From Pseudomonadota bacterium (GTDB lineage Bacteria; Pseudomonadota; Alphaproteobacteria; Rhizobiales; Devosiaceae), in assembly GCA_023436745.1 (NCBI GenBank), contig JAEZHZ010000130.1:1-18261 (forward strand): a DNA stretch of 18,261 nucleotides. Reading direction: 5' to 3'. The translations under genes were made by a program, and so were the position numbers. The notes under the pieces are model-generated. The model was not told the DNA's origin. It made no database searches and saw only the letters and a program-made list of their open reading frames with translations. Below, one piece after another: positions 7,507-14,142 of the stretch (the first letter of the stretch is position 1; every line of letters starts with the position of its first letter).

Positions 7507-7787
7507 ACGGCGATTGCCGATCATCGCCGCCCGGCACACCATGTGGCCCGGCAGAGGGAACCTGTTCAGGCTCGCGACCTCCGCTGATGCCGACGGCTTC
7601 CGGAACGCCCGCCCGCGCCAGCGGTTCCCCGGCGAGCCCTGGATCGTGGGGGCCTCCGGAGGGGGCAGATGAGCGTCATGACGCTGGCACCGTGGAGGGC
7701 TGCGTCAATCGCCGCCTGCGGCCGCAGTTGCGGGCGACCCCGCCAACAGCTATGTCCGAGGGAACGTGTTCGGCACCAAGAGACAGC
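7507..7787. other. Intergenic region between divergent channel and glycosyltransferase genes
   Basis: About 280 bases lie between the divergent starts. Open frames cross it (for example plus-strand codons in frame with the glycosyltransferase from 7587), but their composition is Pro/Ala/Gly/Arg-rich and no family resemblance is visible. Promoters for both genes should lie here; I could not pick out convincing -35/-10 pairs. Confidence 0.5.
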
Positions 7788-8531
7788 ATGAAACTGGCAT
7801 TCGTCATTCCGGCCTATAACGAGGAAGCGCTCATCGGCAAATGCCTCGAGAGCGTCGTGGCCAAAGTTGCGCGCAGTGGCCGGCCGGCCGGGATCATTGT
7901 CGTGAACAATGCCTCGTCCGACCGGACCGGCGAAATTGCCCGCAGTTTCCCGGGCGTCGAAGTGGTGGACGAGCCCAAGAAGGGGCTGGTCAACGCCCGC
8001 GACGCCGGCTTCGCTGCCAGCGCCGGCTATGATCTGGTGGCCAACATCGACGCGGACACCCTGGTGCCGGAGGGCTGGCTGGACACCGTATACCGGGAGT
8101 TCGAGCGCGACAGCCGCCTCGTGTGCCTGTCCGGACCCTATGTCTACTACGACATGAGCGCGTGGAATCGCTTCCTGGTGAACGCGTTCTATGTGCTGAC
8201 CAAGCTGATCTACCTGGTGAACCGCTACGTTCTACGGGTCGGCTCCGTGGTGCAGGGTGGGAACTTCGTCTTCAAGCGCCAGGCCTGGGCCGATGTGGGC
8301 GGCTACGACCGCTCCATCACCTTCTTCGGCGAGGACACCGACGTCGCCGTGCGGCTTTCCAAGGTCGGAGCGGTGAAGTGGACATTCAAGCTGAAGATGA
8401 AGACTTCTGGCCGGCGGCTTGAAAAGGAAGGCGTATTCAAGACGGCCTCCACCTACACCCTCAACTTCTTCTGGGTGACATTCCGGGGAAAACCGGTGAC
8501 CAAGGACTATACGGACATCCGGCCTCACTGA
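7788..8531 (+). CDS. Glycosyltransferase family 2
   Basis: This 247-residue GT-A fold enzyme should transfer a sugar from a nucleotide-sugar donor. The N-terminal nucleotide-binding strand AFVIPAYNEE is followed by IIVVNNASSDRTGEIA, the metal-binding DxD motif (Asp88-Ala89-Asp90 in ANIDADTLVP) and the acceptor-side GEDTDVAVRL motif that usually contains the catalytic base. There is no clear transmembrane anchor, although residues about 125-150 are fairly hydrophobic (FLVNAFYVLTKLIYLVN) and may contact the membrane. I start at ATG 7788, directly before the family's first strand; ATG 7752 in the same frame would add 12 unsupported residues. ExoD follows 46 bases downstream on the same strand, which suggests a role in surface polysaccharide or lipid glycosylation (inference). 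Donor and acceptor are unknown. Confidence 0.9.
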   Translation: MKLAFVIPAYNEEALIGKCLESVVAKVARSGRPAGIIVVNNASSDRTGEIARSFPGVEVVDEPKKGLVNARDAGFAASAGYDLVANIDADTLVPEGWLDTVYREFERDSRLVCLSGPYVYYDMSAWNRFLVNAFYVLTKLIYLVNRYVLRVGSVVQGGNFVFKRQAWADVGGYDRSITFFGEDTDVAVRLSKVGAVKWTFKLKMKTSGRRLEKEGVFKTASTYTLNFFWVTFRGKPVTKDYTDIRPH

Positions 8532-8577
8532 GGGCCGGCTGACCAGACCCGACGAAGTCGGGGCCACAGGAGGGCAG

Positions 8578-9252
8578 ATGGCGCAAACCGATCCCGCAGT
8601 CGACATCGACCATGTACCCCCGGATGAAGGCGCCGACCGGCTGTCCGCCATCCTGAGGGCGATTGCGAGGGACGGAACGCGGGAGCGGATCTCGATCGGA
8701 GACCTGCTCCACGCCATGGAACATCGCGCAGTAGGGGCGCTGATGTTCATCTTCGCAGTGCCGAATGCCATTCCTGTGCCACCGGGCGTGTCGGCCGTGC
8801 TGGGCGCGCCGCTCATATTCCTGTCCTTTCAGATGATGCTGGGCCAGCGGCCCTGGCTGCCGCGTGTCGTCACCGACAGGTCGCTGTCGCACCACGAGTT
8901 CCAGAAAGTGGTAGACCTTGCAGCCCCCTGGCTGGCGAGGGCGGAACGGCTGATGCGCCCGCGCCTGCAGCGGCTGGCACGCCCTCCTGCAGAGTTCGTG
9001 ATCGGCTTCATCTGCCTCGTTCTTTCGGTGATCCTGTTCCTGCCCATCCCGCTCGGCAACATGCTGCCGGCGTTCACCATCTGCGTGCTCGCGCTGGGTG
9101 TGCTGGAGCGGGACGGCTTGTGGATCATCGTCGGCGCCATCCTTTCAGTCGCGGCGGTGGTGATCGTGTGGGGCGTGGTGCTGGCTCTGGTGTGGAGCGC
9201 GTTGTTCGTGCTCAGCAACGTGCTCGGATGGCAGCTGCCGCTCGTCTCGTGA
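8578..9252 (+). CDS. Exopolysaccharide synthesis protein ExoD family
   Basis: This 224-residue inner-membrane protein of the ExoD family was named for a Sinorhizobium locus affecting exopolysaccharide production and nodule invasion; its biochemical role is not established. The N-terminal third is soluble and contains ISIGDLLHAMEHRAVGALMFIFAVPNAIP..., which the family shares: a short hydrophobic hairpin ending in a proline-rich turn (NAIPVPPG). Two to three further membrane segments lie in the C-terminal half (FVIGFICLVLSVILFLPIPLG, MLPAFTICVLALGVL, WIIVGAILSVAAVVIVWG). AGGAGG lies five bases before ATG 8578, which fixes the start. The preceding glycosyltransferase ends 46 bases upstream and the two are probably co-transcribed. 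Confidence 0.9.
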   Translation: MAQTDPAVDIDHVPPDEGADRLSAILRAIARDGTRERISIGDLLHAMEHRAVGALMFIFAVPNAIPVPPGVSAVLGAPLIFLSFQMMLGQRPWLPRVVTDRSLSHHEFQKVVDLAAPWLARAERLMRPRLQRLARPPAEFVIGFICLVLSVILFLPIPLGNMLPAFTICVLALGVLERDGLWIIVGAILSVAAVVIVWGVVLALVWSALFVLSNVLGWQLPLVS

Positions 9253-9291
9253 TGGATCGTTAGGGGATAGCGGCCAGGGAGTCGTCGCGGG

Positions 9292-10527
9292 ATGTCGGTG
9301 CCGACGCAGATACCAGCCCTGCCGCAGTTGGCGACGCTTCTCCGCAATCCTCCGTCTATGGCACTCGCGCTGCGGCCGGGGCAGGTGCTCGACGCAAAGG
9401 TGGTCGGTCCGGGCGCTGGCGGCACGGTGCGCATCGATGTGCAGGGGCAATCGCTCAACCTGCTGCTGCCGCAACCGGCCGCGCCCGGAACGATCCTGAA
9501 GCTGACGGTGGAGGCCGTCACGCCCCAGGTGCGGCTGTCCGTCCAGGTGCCGTCGGTACCGGCGGCGCCACAAGCTCCGGTGGCAGGCGTAGGCAATGGG
9601 GCTCCACCGGCGGCCGCGCAGCAGGTGCTGACGCAGATGGTACAGGCTGCCGTGCCGCTGCAAGGCGCGGCTACGGGGCTCACTGCGGTGCTGGCGACGC
9701 TGGTCGGCGCCACGGGGTTGCCAGAACCGGTACTGAGGGCGGCACAGCAGGTGCTGGCAGGCAGGCTGGATCTCAGCGCCGGCACGCTGAGCGGTGGCAC
9801 GCTGAAGCAGGCGGTCGCCACCTCCGGCATCTTCTCCGAGGCGCGGCTCGGCAGCCCGGCGACAGCGGGGGTGGGTGATGCCAAGTCGGTGCTTCTCGCC
9901 TTGCGCAGCAGCCTTGTCGCGTGGCTTGGCAGCGGGCAGCATCCGATAGCTGCCCCGGCAACCGTCCCGCCGCCTCTTCGCGGCATGACGCCGCGCGCCA
10001 GGGTGCCGGATGTGCAGCCGGTGCTCCCTCTCGAGGGGGGCGAGCCTGTCGATGAACTCGGCCGGCGGGCCCTCGATCACGCCGAGGCAGCCATCGCGCG
10101 CCTGCGCCTCCACCAGCATGCATCTCTGCCGGACGCGGAGGGGCGGCCGGCTCCGGCCCTGAGTCTCGATGTGCCGGTGATGGTTGGTGGCTACCAGGCG
10201 CTGCTGCACCTCCAGATCCGGCAGGATGGGGAGGGGCGCGAAGAGGCCGGAAGCGCCGATCGCGGCTGGCAGATGCGGTTCGCCATCAACCTGCCGGCTC
10301 TGGGCGAGGTGGGTGCCCAGGTGTCGCTGCGGGCCGGTACGGCTGGTGTGATGCTGTGGGCGACCGAGGAGGCGACGGCGGTGGCACTGGAGCAGGACAT
10401 CGAACTGCTCCGCGCCGGGCTCGTGGCTGCAGGCCTGCAACCTGGATCGCTTCTCGTCCGGCACGGAGAACCCGCCGCCGGGCCGCAACTACAGCCGGGT
10501 TCACACCTGCTGGATGAACGGCGATGA
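9292..10527 (+). CDS. FliK-like flagellar hook-length control C-terminal domain protein
   Basis: This 411-residue protein has an Ala/Pro/Gly-rich N-terminal and central part (about 1-260) with little predicted order beyond a beta-rich patch near residues 20-80. A compact C-terminal domain (about 290-400) resembles the Flg_hook/FliK C-terminus: MRFAINLPALGEVGAQVSLRAG, then ALEQDIELLRAGLVAAGLQPGSL. In FliK this domain interacts with the FlhB cytoplasmic domain to switch export specificity. The start ATG 9292 has AGGGAG upstream. The stop overlaps the next gene's ATG (ATGA at 10524-10527), and that gene encodes an FlhB-like C-terminal domain, which strongly supports a functional pair. No other flagellar genes are in the window, so whether it is the main FliK or a paralogue cannot be told. 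Confidence 0.8.
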   Translation: MSVPTQIPALPQLATLLRNPPSMALALRPGQVLDAKVVGPGAGGTVRIDVQGQSLNLLLPQPAAPGTILKLTVEAVTPQVRLSVQVPSVPAAPQAPVAGVGNGAPPAAAQQVLTQMVQAAVPLQGAATGLTAVLATLVGATGLPEPVLRAAQQVLAGRLDLSAGTLSGGTLKQAVATSGIFSEARLGSPATAGVGDAKSVLLALRSSLVAWLGSGQHPIAAPATVPPPLRGMTPRARVPDVQPVLPLEGGEPVDELGRRALDHAEAAIARLRLHQHASLPDAEGRPAPALSLDVPVMVGGYQALLHLQIRQDGEGREEAGSADRGWQMRFAINLPALGEVGAQVSLRAGTAGVMLWATEEATAVALEQDIELLRAGLVAAGLQPGSLLVRHGEPAAGPQLQPGSHLLDERR

Positions 10528-10796
10528 CGGAGACGCCGCCTCCACCTGCAATCGCCGTGGCTCTTCAGTACGAGAAGGGTACGAGCGATGCCCCGCGGGT
10601 GGTCGCCAAGGGCAGGGGGCTGCTCGCCGAGCGGATCGTGGCGCTCGCCGACGAGCATGGCGTGGTGATCGAGGCCAACCCCGCACTGGCAGAGGCCCTG
10701 AGCGGCGTCGAACTCGACGAGACGATCCCGATCGAGCTCTATGAGGCCGTGGCCGTGGTGATCGGCTATGTGCTGCGGGTCAACGGCAAACGCTGA
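10524..10796 (+). CDS. FlhB C-terminal-domain-like protein (FhlB/EscU-type export switch homologue)
   Basis: This 90-residue protein corresponds to the cytoplasmic C-terminal piece of FlhB/YscU, the part downstream of the autocleavage site. Family segments are clear: IAVALQYEKG, APRVVAKGRG, ALADEHGVVIEANPALAEAL and the ending IPIELYEAVAVVIGYVLRVNGK. It has no membrane domain, and the NPTH self-cleavage motif of full FlhB is absent: the residues before IAVAL are PPPPA. It therefore resembles a pre-separated version of the FlhB C-terminal fragment. Such stand-alone homologues (FhlB, YlqH, COG2257) occur in many bacteria, but their role is poorly defined. Its ATGA overlap with the FliK-like gene indicates translational coupling and probable physical interaction. 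Confidence 0.9.
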   Translation: MTETPPPPAIAVALQYEKGTSDAPRVVAKGRGLLAERIVALADEHGVVIEANPALAEALSGVELDETIPIELYEAVAVVIGYVLRVNGKR

Positions 10797-10856
10797 TCCA
10801 TTGAAACGGGGTGGGTGGCTCCCCATGTTTTACGTAGTACAGCAAGGGAGCGTTTC

Positions 10857-11396
10857 ATGGGCCAGCAGCAGGATTTCGACGCCATCAACGGCCTGTTCGA
10901 CCGTATCGAGGACGTCGCGCGCCGGAGCGAACAGCGGGACCGGGACGCGGAGGCGCTGATCCAGGAGAGGCTCCGGCAGTATCCGCCTGCACCCTACTAC
11001 ATGGCGCAGACCATCTTGGTGCAGGAAGAGGCGCTGCGTCAGGCGCGGCAGAAGATCGAGGAACTCGAGGCGCGAACCAGCCGTGGCAGCGGCTTTCTCG
11101 GCGGGCTGTTCGGGGATGGCGAGCCTGAGCGGCGCCCCGCTCGCCGTGGTCCGTGGGACCGCGGCGAAGAGCAGCGTCGCTCTCCAGGCGGCGGCGGATT
11201 CCTCTCGGGTGCAGCGCAGACTGCCCTTGGTGTAACCGGCGGCGTATTGCTGGGCAGCGCCATCGCTGGAATGTTCACCGGCGGTGCTGAAGCCGGCGAA
11301 CTGCCGCCGGAAGAGCCTGCGGACACCGGAATGGACGATCACGGTGGCGACCACTCGGACTTCGGCGGCGGCGACTTCGACTTCGGCGAGTTCTAG
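10857..11396 (+). CDS. DUF2076 family protein
   Basis: This 179-residue protein of unknown function matches DUF2076. It has an N-terminal helical region (about 1-75) with FDAINGLFDRIEDVARRSEQRD, an internal YPPAPYYMAQTILVQEEAL, and a coiled-coil-like RQKIEELEAR. A Gly/Arg-rich linker follows, then a glycine-rich hydrophobic stretch (about 117-141, GVTGGVLLGSAIAGMF), and an acidic Asp/Gly/Phe-rich tail ending FGGGDFDFGEF. No signal peptide is seen. The ATG at 10857 has AAGGGAG seven bases upstream and is preferred over an upstream in-frame start at 10815. Its stop overlaps the stop of the convergent SleB-type gene by the four bases CTAG. Confidence 0.88.
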   Translation: MGQQQDFDAINGLFDRIEDVARRSEQRDRDAEALIQERLRQYPPAPYYMAQTILVQEEALRQARQKIEELEARTSRGSGFLGGLFGDGEPERRPARRGPWDRGEEQRRSPGGGGFLSGAAQTALGVTGGVLLGSAIAGMFTGGAEAGELPPEEPADTGMDDHGGDHSDFGGGDFDFGEF

Positions 11397-11863
11397 CGCT
11401 TTTCGTAGAACTCGTTTCCGCCGGCCTCGAGCACGTAATACATGTTGTTGTAGGGAAAGCGCAGTCCGGCGGTGTGGAAGTGCTGGGCGTTGCGTACCCC
11501 CGGGTGACGGGCTCCACGTAGCACCTGGTCCGCCATCTGAGCCGCGAGCACGGCACCGCTGTCGGTCATCTTGCGGGTGAGAACGCCCTGGGCGAACTGG
11601 TTCTTCTGCCCAACGACTCCGCACACGGTTTTCGGATAGCGTGGATCATTGACCCGGTTCATCACCACGCTCCCGACGGCAAGCATGCCCTCTGCACTCG
11701 AGCGGTTGGACTCGAAGTACATCGCACGCATCATGCACTCCTTCTCGGAGAGCTGCGCCATGCCGAAGTTGATGCCGAACAGGCTGCAGCCACCCAATGA
11801 AACGGTCGCCACGGAAATGGCGGCGAGACGGCACAGCGTGCGTGCGAGCGAGCTGGAGCGCAT
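11393..11863 (-). CDS. SleB-type cell wall hydrolase, putative lipoprotein
   Basis: This 156-residue envelope protein matches the Hydrolase_2/SleB family of peptidoglycan-cleaving enzymes. Residues 1-26 form a lipoprotein signal: a basic start, a hydrophobic core, then lipobox SLGGC with Cys26. The catalytic domain shows the typical MYFESNRSSAEGMLAVGSVVMNRV helix, with the family's conserved glutamate in YFES and the VMNRV helix end, followed by CGVVGQKNQFA and AQHFHTAGLRFPYNN. It is slightly longer than a minimal SleB domain, with no additional binding domain. There is no recognisable ribosome site before the ATG at 11863 and no other in-frame start before the upstream stop; a striking inverted repeat lies there instead. 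It likely acts in wall remodelling (inference). Confidence 0.88.
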   Translation of the reverse strand: MRSSSLARTLCRLAAISVATVSLGGCSLFGINFGMAQLSEKECMMRAMYFESNRSSAEGMLAVGSVVMNRVNDPRYPKTVCGVVGQKNQFAQGVLTRKMTDSGAVLAAQMADQVLRGARHPGVRNAQHFHTAGLRFPYNNMYYVLEAGGNEFYEKR

Positions 11864-11867
11864 GGGA

Positions 11868-11897
11868 TGATCCGTTGCATTGATGCAATACGGATCA
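11868..11897. promoter_or_regulatory. 30-bp interrupted inverted repeat immediately upstream of the SleB-type gene
   Basis: Arm TGATCCG + TTGCAT (11868-11880) is mirrored by ATGCAA + CGGATCA (11883-11888 and 11891-11897), with a 2-base centre and one 2-base insertion (TA) in the right arm. That gives thirteen matched pairs. The repeat ends four bases before the start codon on the minus strand, where a ribosome site is expected but absent. It could be an operator over a promoter giving a nearly leaderless mRNA, or an RNA hairpin at the 5' end. Confidence 0.6.
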
Positions 11898-11949
11898 AAT
11901 TTGCCCTATCAGCCTTAAGGGTGGATTGCCCGGGACGGTAAACGAACCG

Positions 11950-12282
11950 CTAACGGCGGCCCCGGCGAAACAAAGTGGACAACAGGGCTATGGTGCCGAC
12001 GGTGACGAGGAGTGGCACCGGGTCCCTCTGAACCGCGCGTCCTGCAAGGCGGGCCTGGCGACCCAACTCCTCTGTCGCCACGGGCAGCTGACGCCGGAGG
12101 TCGTGGACCAGCGCAGAGGCATGCTGCTGAAGATCCTCATAACGATGAGAACCCTGGTCGCGCAGCGCGCTGGCCAACTCCCTCACGTCCTCCCGAAGGC
12201 GGGCAACGCGCTCAGCCAACACGTCCGCCGCATAATCTCGGTTGCGCTCTATCATATGGAAAGCCCTGCCGGTCCTGGCCAT
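11950..12282 (-). CDS. Small helical protein with C-terminal membrane anchor (DUF883/YqjD-like organisation)
   Basis: This 110-residue protein is almost entirely predicted helix. It has a long charged amphipathic region (about 8-80; RERV-like repeats such as RVARLREDVRELASALRDQ) followed by RDPVPLLVTVGTIALLSTLF, a single membrane-spanning segment, and a basic end (RRGRR). This is the organisation of DUF883/ElaB-YqjD tail-anchored proteins, although the sequence resemblance is too weak for me to assign the family firmly. I start at ATG 12282, which has GAGGAG seven bases upstream; the first in-frame ATG at 12297 has no such site. The gene stands alone on the minus strand, divergent from the small membrane protein gene at 12421. 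Confidence 0.7.
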   Translation of the reverse strand: MARTGRAFHMIERNRDYAADVLAERVARLREDVRELASALRDQGSHRYEDLQQHASALVHDLRRQLPVATEELGRQARLAGRAVQRDPVPLLVTVGTIALLSTLFRRGRR

Positions 12283-12420
12283 GACGACGCTCCTCATGCC
12301 GTGTGTACTGTCTCAACTCGCCCGTGCCTCTACCGGTTCCGCCGCAAGAATTGACCGGCCAGCATCTTGGATTTTCTGCGCCGCTCCACCATGTGCATCC
12401 ATCATCGGAGGGAGACCACC

Positions 12421-12738
12421 ATGGACAAGAGCCGCGCCCGCCTGGAGCGTCTGTTCGACCGCCTGGAGCGGCGCGTTCCAATAGCGGCGCGCTGGCTGAG
12501 GTACCTTCGCCGCCCGGAGACGAGGTGGTTCCGCATTCCACTCGGCGTCCTGCTGATATTCGGCGGAATCTTCAGCTTCCTGCCCGTGCTGGGGATCTGG
12601 ATGCTGCCCCTGGGATTGCTGCTGCTGGCGCTCGACCTGCCGTTCCTGCAGGGGCCGGTGAACACCTCGGTTCTGCGCGGCACGCGCAAGTGGAGCACGT
12701 GGCAGCGTTCCCGCCGTGACGGACGTAATCAGCGCTAG
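12421..12738 (+). CDS. Conserved small membrane protein, two hydrophobic segments
   Basis: This is a 105-residue protein of unknown function. The N-terminal third is basic and amphipathic (RLERLFDRLERRVPIAARWLRYL). A central pair of membrane segments follows (about 40-75: IPLGVLLIFGGIFSFLPVLGIW then MLPLGLLLLALDLPFL), joined by a short Leu-Pro-Val turn, and the tail is basic. Similar short proteins with the RIPLG...GFLPVLG.WMLPLG pattern are, from memory, common in Alphaproteobacteria and have no assigned activity. GGAGGGAG precedes ATG 12421, which sets the start. The stop overlaps the convergent nucleosidase stop in a CTAG. Confidence 0.78.
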   Translation: MDKSRARLERLFDRLERRVPIAARWLRYLRRPETRWFRIPLGVLLIFGGIFSFLPVLGIWMLPLGLLLLALDLPFLQGPVNTSVLRGTRKWSTWQRSRRDGRNQR

Positions 12739-13340
12739 GGCAGGCGCCCGGCAGCAAAATCGGCTTCGATACGGTCGACGATAGCGGCCAGTTTCTCGTC
12801 GATGACATGAAGGTACTGCGTCCAGTCGGACAGCTTCTGCAATTCCTCAGGTCCGTCTGAAATGCCCCGCATTGCAATCAGCGGCAGGTCGAAAACCTGG
12901 CACACGCGCAGGATCGCGAACGTTTCCATGTCCACCATGTCGGAGTCTACGGTCTCATAGGCGGCGCCGGATACCACGTTGGCACCGGTAGAGAGCCGTG
13001 CCCGCGGTACACCCTCAACACCCAGAGACAGCGGCAGCACTGCCGGGAGGCCGGACATCGGCGTCTCGCCCTTGGGAAAACCCAGGGCGGACGCATCCAT
13101 GTCGCGATAGGAGACGGTGCTCGCCTGGTAGACCTCGGCCTGCGAGAGCGTCCTCGAGCCGGCAGATCCGAGCGAGACAACCATGCTGGGCAGTTGCCCC
13201 TGCGCCTGCCGGGCGGCGAGTTCGCGGGTGACGGCGATGGCAGATTCGACCGGCCCGATGCCGCACATCAACGGCGTGATGCGGGAGCGCAGGTGGGGCC
13301 CGTACTCCTGTTCGGCAGCCATGACGTAGAGAATGCTCAT
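12735..13340 (-). CDS. MTA/SAH nucleosidase-like phosphorylase-superfamily protein
   Basis: This 201-residue member of the PNP/UDP phosphorylase superfamily is closest in pattern to 5'-methylthioadenosine/S-adenosylhomocysteine nucleosidase. Such enzymes hydrolyse the adenine-ribose bond in methionine salvage. The fold markers are present: GIGPVESAIAV, VVSLGSAGS in the ligand-binding loop, VDMETFAILRV with the ribose-binding Met-Glu, and RGISDG with the catalytic Asp. At 201 residues it is shorter than the E. coli enzyme (about 230), as in the alphaproteobacterial 'nucleosidase' subgroup. I start at ATG 13340 (MSILYVMAAEQEYG), where the first beta strand begins; the 12 upstream residues look non-native. 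The ribosome site is weak. Exact substrate preference cannot be read from the sequence. Confidence 0.83.
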   Translation of the reverse strand: MSILYVMAAEQEYGPHLRSRITPLMCGIGPVESAIAVTRELAARQAQGQLPSMVVSLGSAGSRTLSQAEVYQASTVSYRDMDASALGFPKGETPMSGLPAVLPLSLGVEGVPRARLSTGANVVSGAAYETVDSDMVDMETFAILRVCQVFDLPLIAMRGISDGPEELQKLSDWTQYLHVIDEKLAAIVDRIEADFAAGRLP

Positions 13341-13464
13341 TTGTGATCGAATAGCAGGCCGCCAGCCGCTTGCCAAAGCCAGACCTTACCCTTTCGTTAA
13401 GTCCTCAGTGACAATCTGAAGTCACCAGCGCCCGTGAGCGCTGCGCGTGATCAAGGGGTAGAAA

Positions 13465-13761
13465 GTGCGTTTCGCCGTGATCGAGGGCAGCAGGGAATGG
13501 ACCGAGCCAGCCAGGCCGGCCCTGCGCGATGTGTCCAGGTCGTTATCGGTTGAGGATGTGGAGGCGGAGGCGCAACGACGCCTGAAGGCTGTCCGCCTGG
13601 ACGAATGGCGCACGCGGGAATTCATCACTGGCAGGCCAATGCCTGACGACGTGCGGCACTACGCGATGCAGGTGGAGTTTGCGGCCCGGGCGATCAGCCG
13701 GCTGATGCCCATTCCGAGCGATTTCAACAGCGACGTGTACTGGCCCCGCGTCTGGAGCTGA
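13465..13761 (+). CDS. Hypothetical protein
   Basis: I do not recognise a family for this 98-residue soluble protein. It reads as a plausible real gene: GTG start at 13465 with AAGGGG eight bases upstream, mixed alpha-helical composition (VEDVEAEAQRRLKAVRLDEWRTREFI), a conserved-looking aromatic C-terminus (PSDFNSDVYWPRVW), and a 9-bp terminator-like hairpin starting eight bases after the stop. There is no signal peptide, membrane helix or metal-binding cluster. It is divergent from the nucleosidase gene, with 124 bases between their starts. Confidence 0.65.
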   Translation: MRFAVIEGSREWTEPARPALRDVSRSLSVEDVEAEAQRRLKAVRLDEWRTREFITGRPMPDDVRHYAMQVEFAARAISRLMPIPSDFNSDVYWPRVWS

Positions 13762-13768
13762 AGGCGGC

Positions 13769-13789
13769 ACCCTCCGCATAGCGGAGGGT
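13769..13789. terminator. Bidirectional terminator hairpin between convergent small genes
   Basis: A perfect 9-bp stem (ACCCTCCGC at 13769-13777 against GCGGAGGGT at 13781-13789) with a 3-base ATA loop. It sits exactly between the stop of the hypothetical gene (13761) and the stop of the convergent DUF2934 gene (13797). No long U-tract flanks it on either strand. Confidence 0.7.
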
Positions 13790-13796
13790 TACCTGC

Positions 13797-13967
13797 TCAG
13801 GCAGCCTTGCGCGTACGCGACGCCCTTTTTGGTGCGGACTTCACGGATTTCGCCGTGTCCTTGGCCAGCTGTGCGACGGCCTTGAACCAATACACCTGGT
13901 CTGACCCGTCGGGGCGGCCATCGGCCTCCCAGAGCTGATAGGCAAGTTCCTTGATCCGATCTTCCAT
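13797..13967 (-). CDS. DUF2934 small protein (56 residues)
   Basis: This short gene encodes MEDRIKELAYQLWEADG followed by RPDGSDQVYWFKAVAQLAKD, then a Lys/Arg/Ala-rich tail (SAPKRASRTRKAA). The first 35 residues carry the DUF2934 pattern: IxxxAYxLWExDGRPxGxDxxxWxxA. The basic tail resembles other members, where it may contact nucleic acid (inference). GGAG lies upstream of ATG 13967, and the stop is followed by the hairpin at 13769-13789. The longer overlapping minus-strand frames here show no family resemblance and are shadows. Function of the family is unknown. Confidence 0.88.
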   Translation of the reverse strand: MEDRIKELAYQLWEADGRPDGSDQVYWFKAVAQLAKDTAKSVKSAPKRASRTRKAA

Positions 13968-14142
13968 CTCTCAATCTCCGAGCCGCAATCGGCAGTACCG
14001 ATGCTGAATGCGTATGGTTGACGCCGGGTAAACTTGCGGCCGATTGGCTGCACACCGTCGCTCCTGGGATGCGAGGTTCTTCCGTCGGTTACGGTGACAG
14101 CGCCCACCGGTCGTGGCAGATTCGGTGGCAGGAGGACTGCCA

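Noticed and set aside
9145..10488. Long minus-strand open frame (447 codons) opposite the FliK-like and ExoD genes
   Set aside because: Composition is rich in Arg, His, Gln and Pro with no family resemblance. It is the antisense shadow of two well-supported plus-strand genes in a high-GC genome.
10810..10840. Possible terminator (GGGG...CCCC then TTTT) after the FlhB-like gene
   Set aside because: The stem is only about four pairs and is poorly closed, too weak to support.
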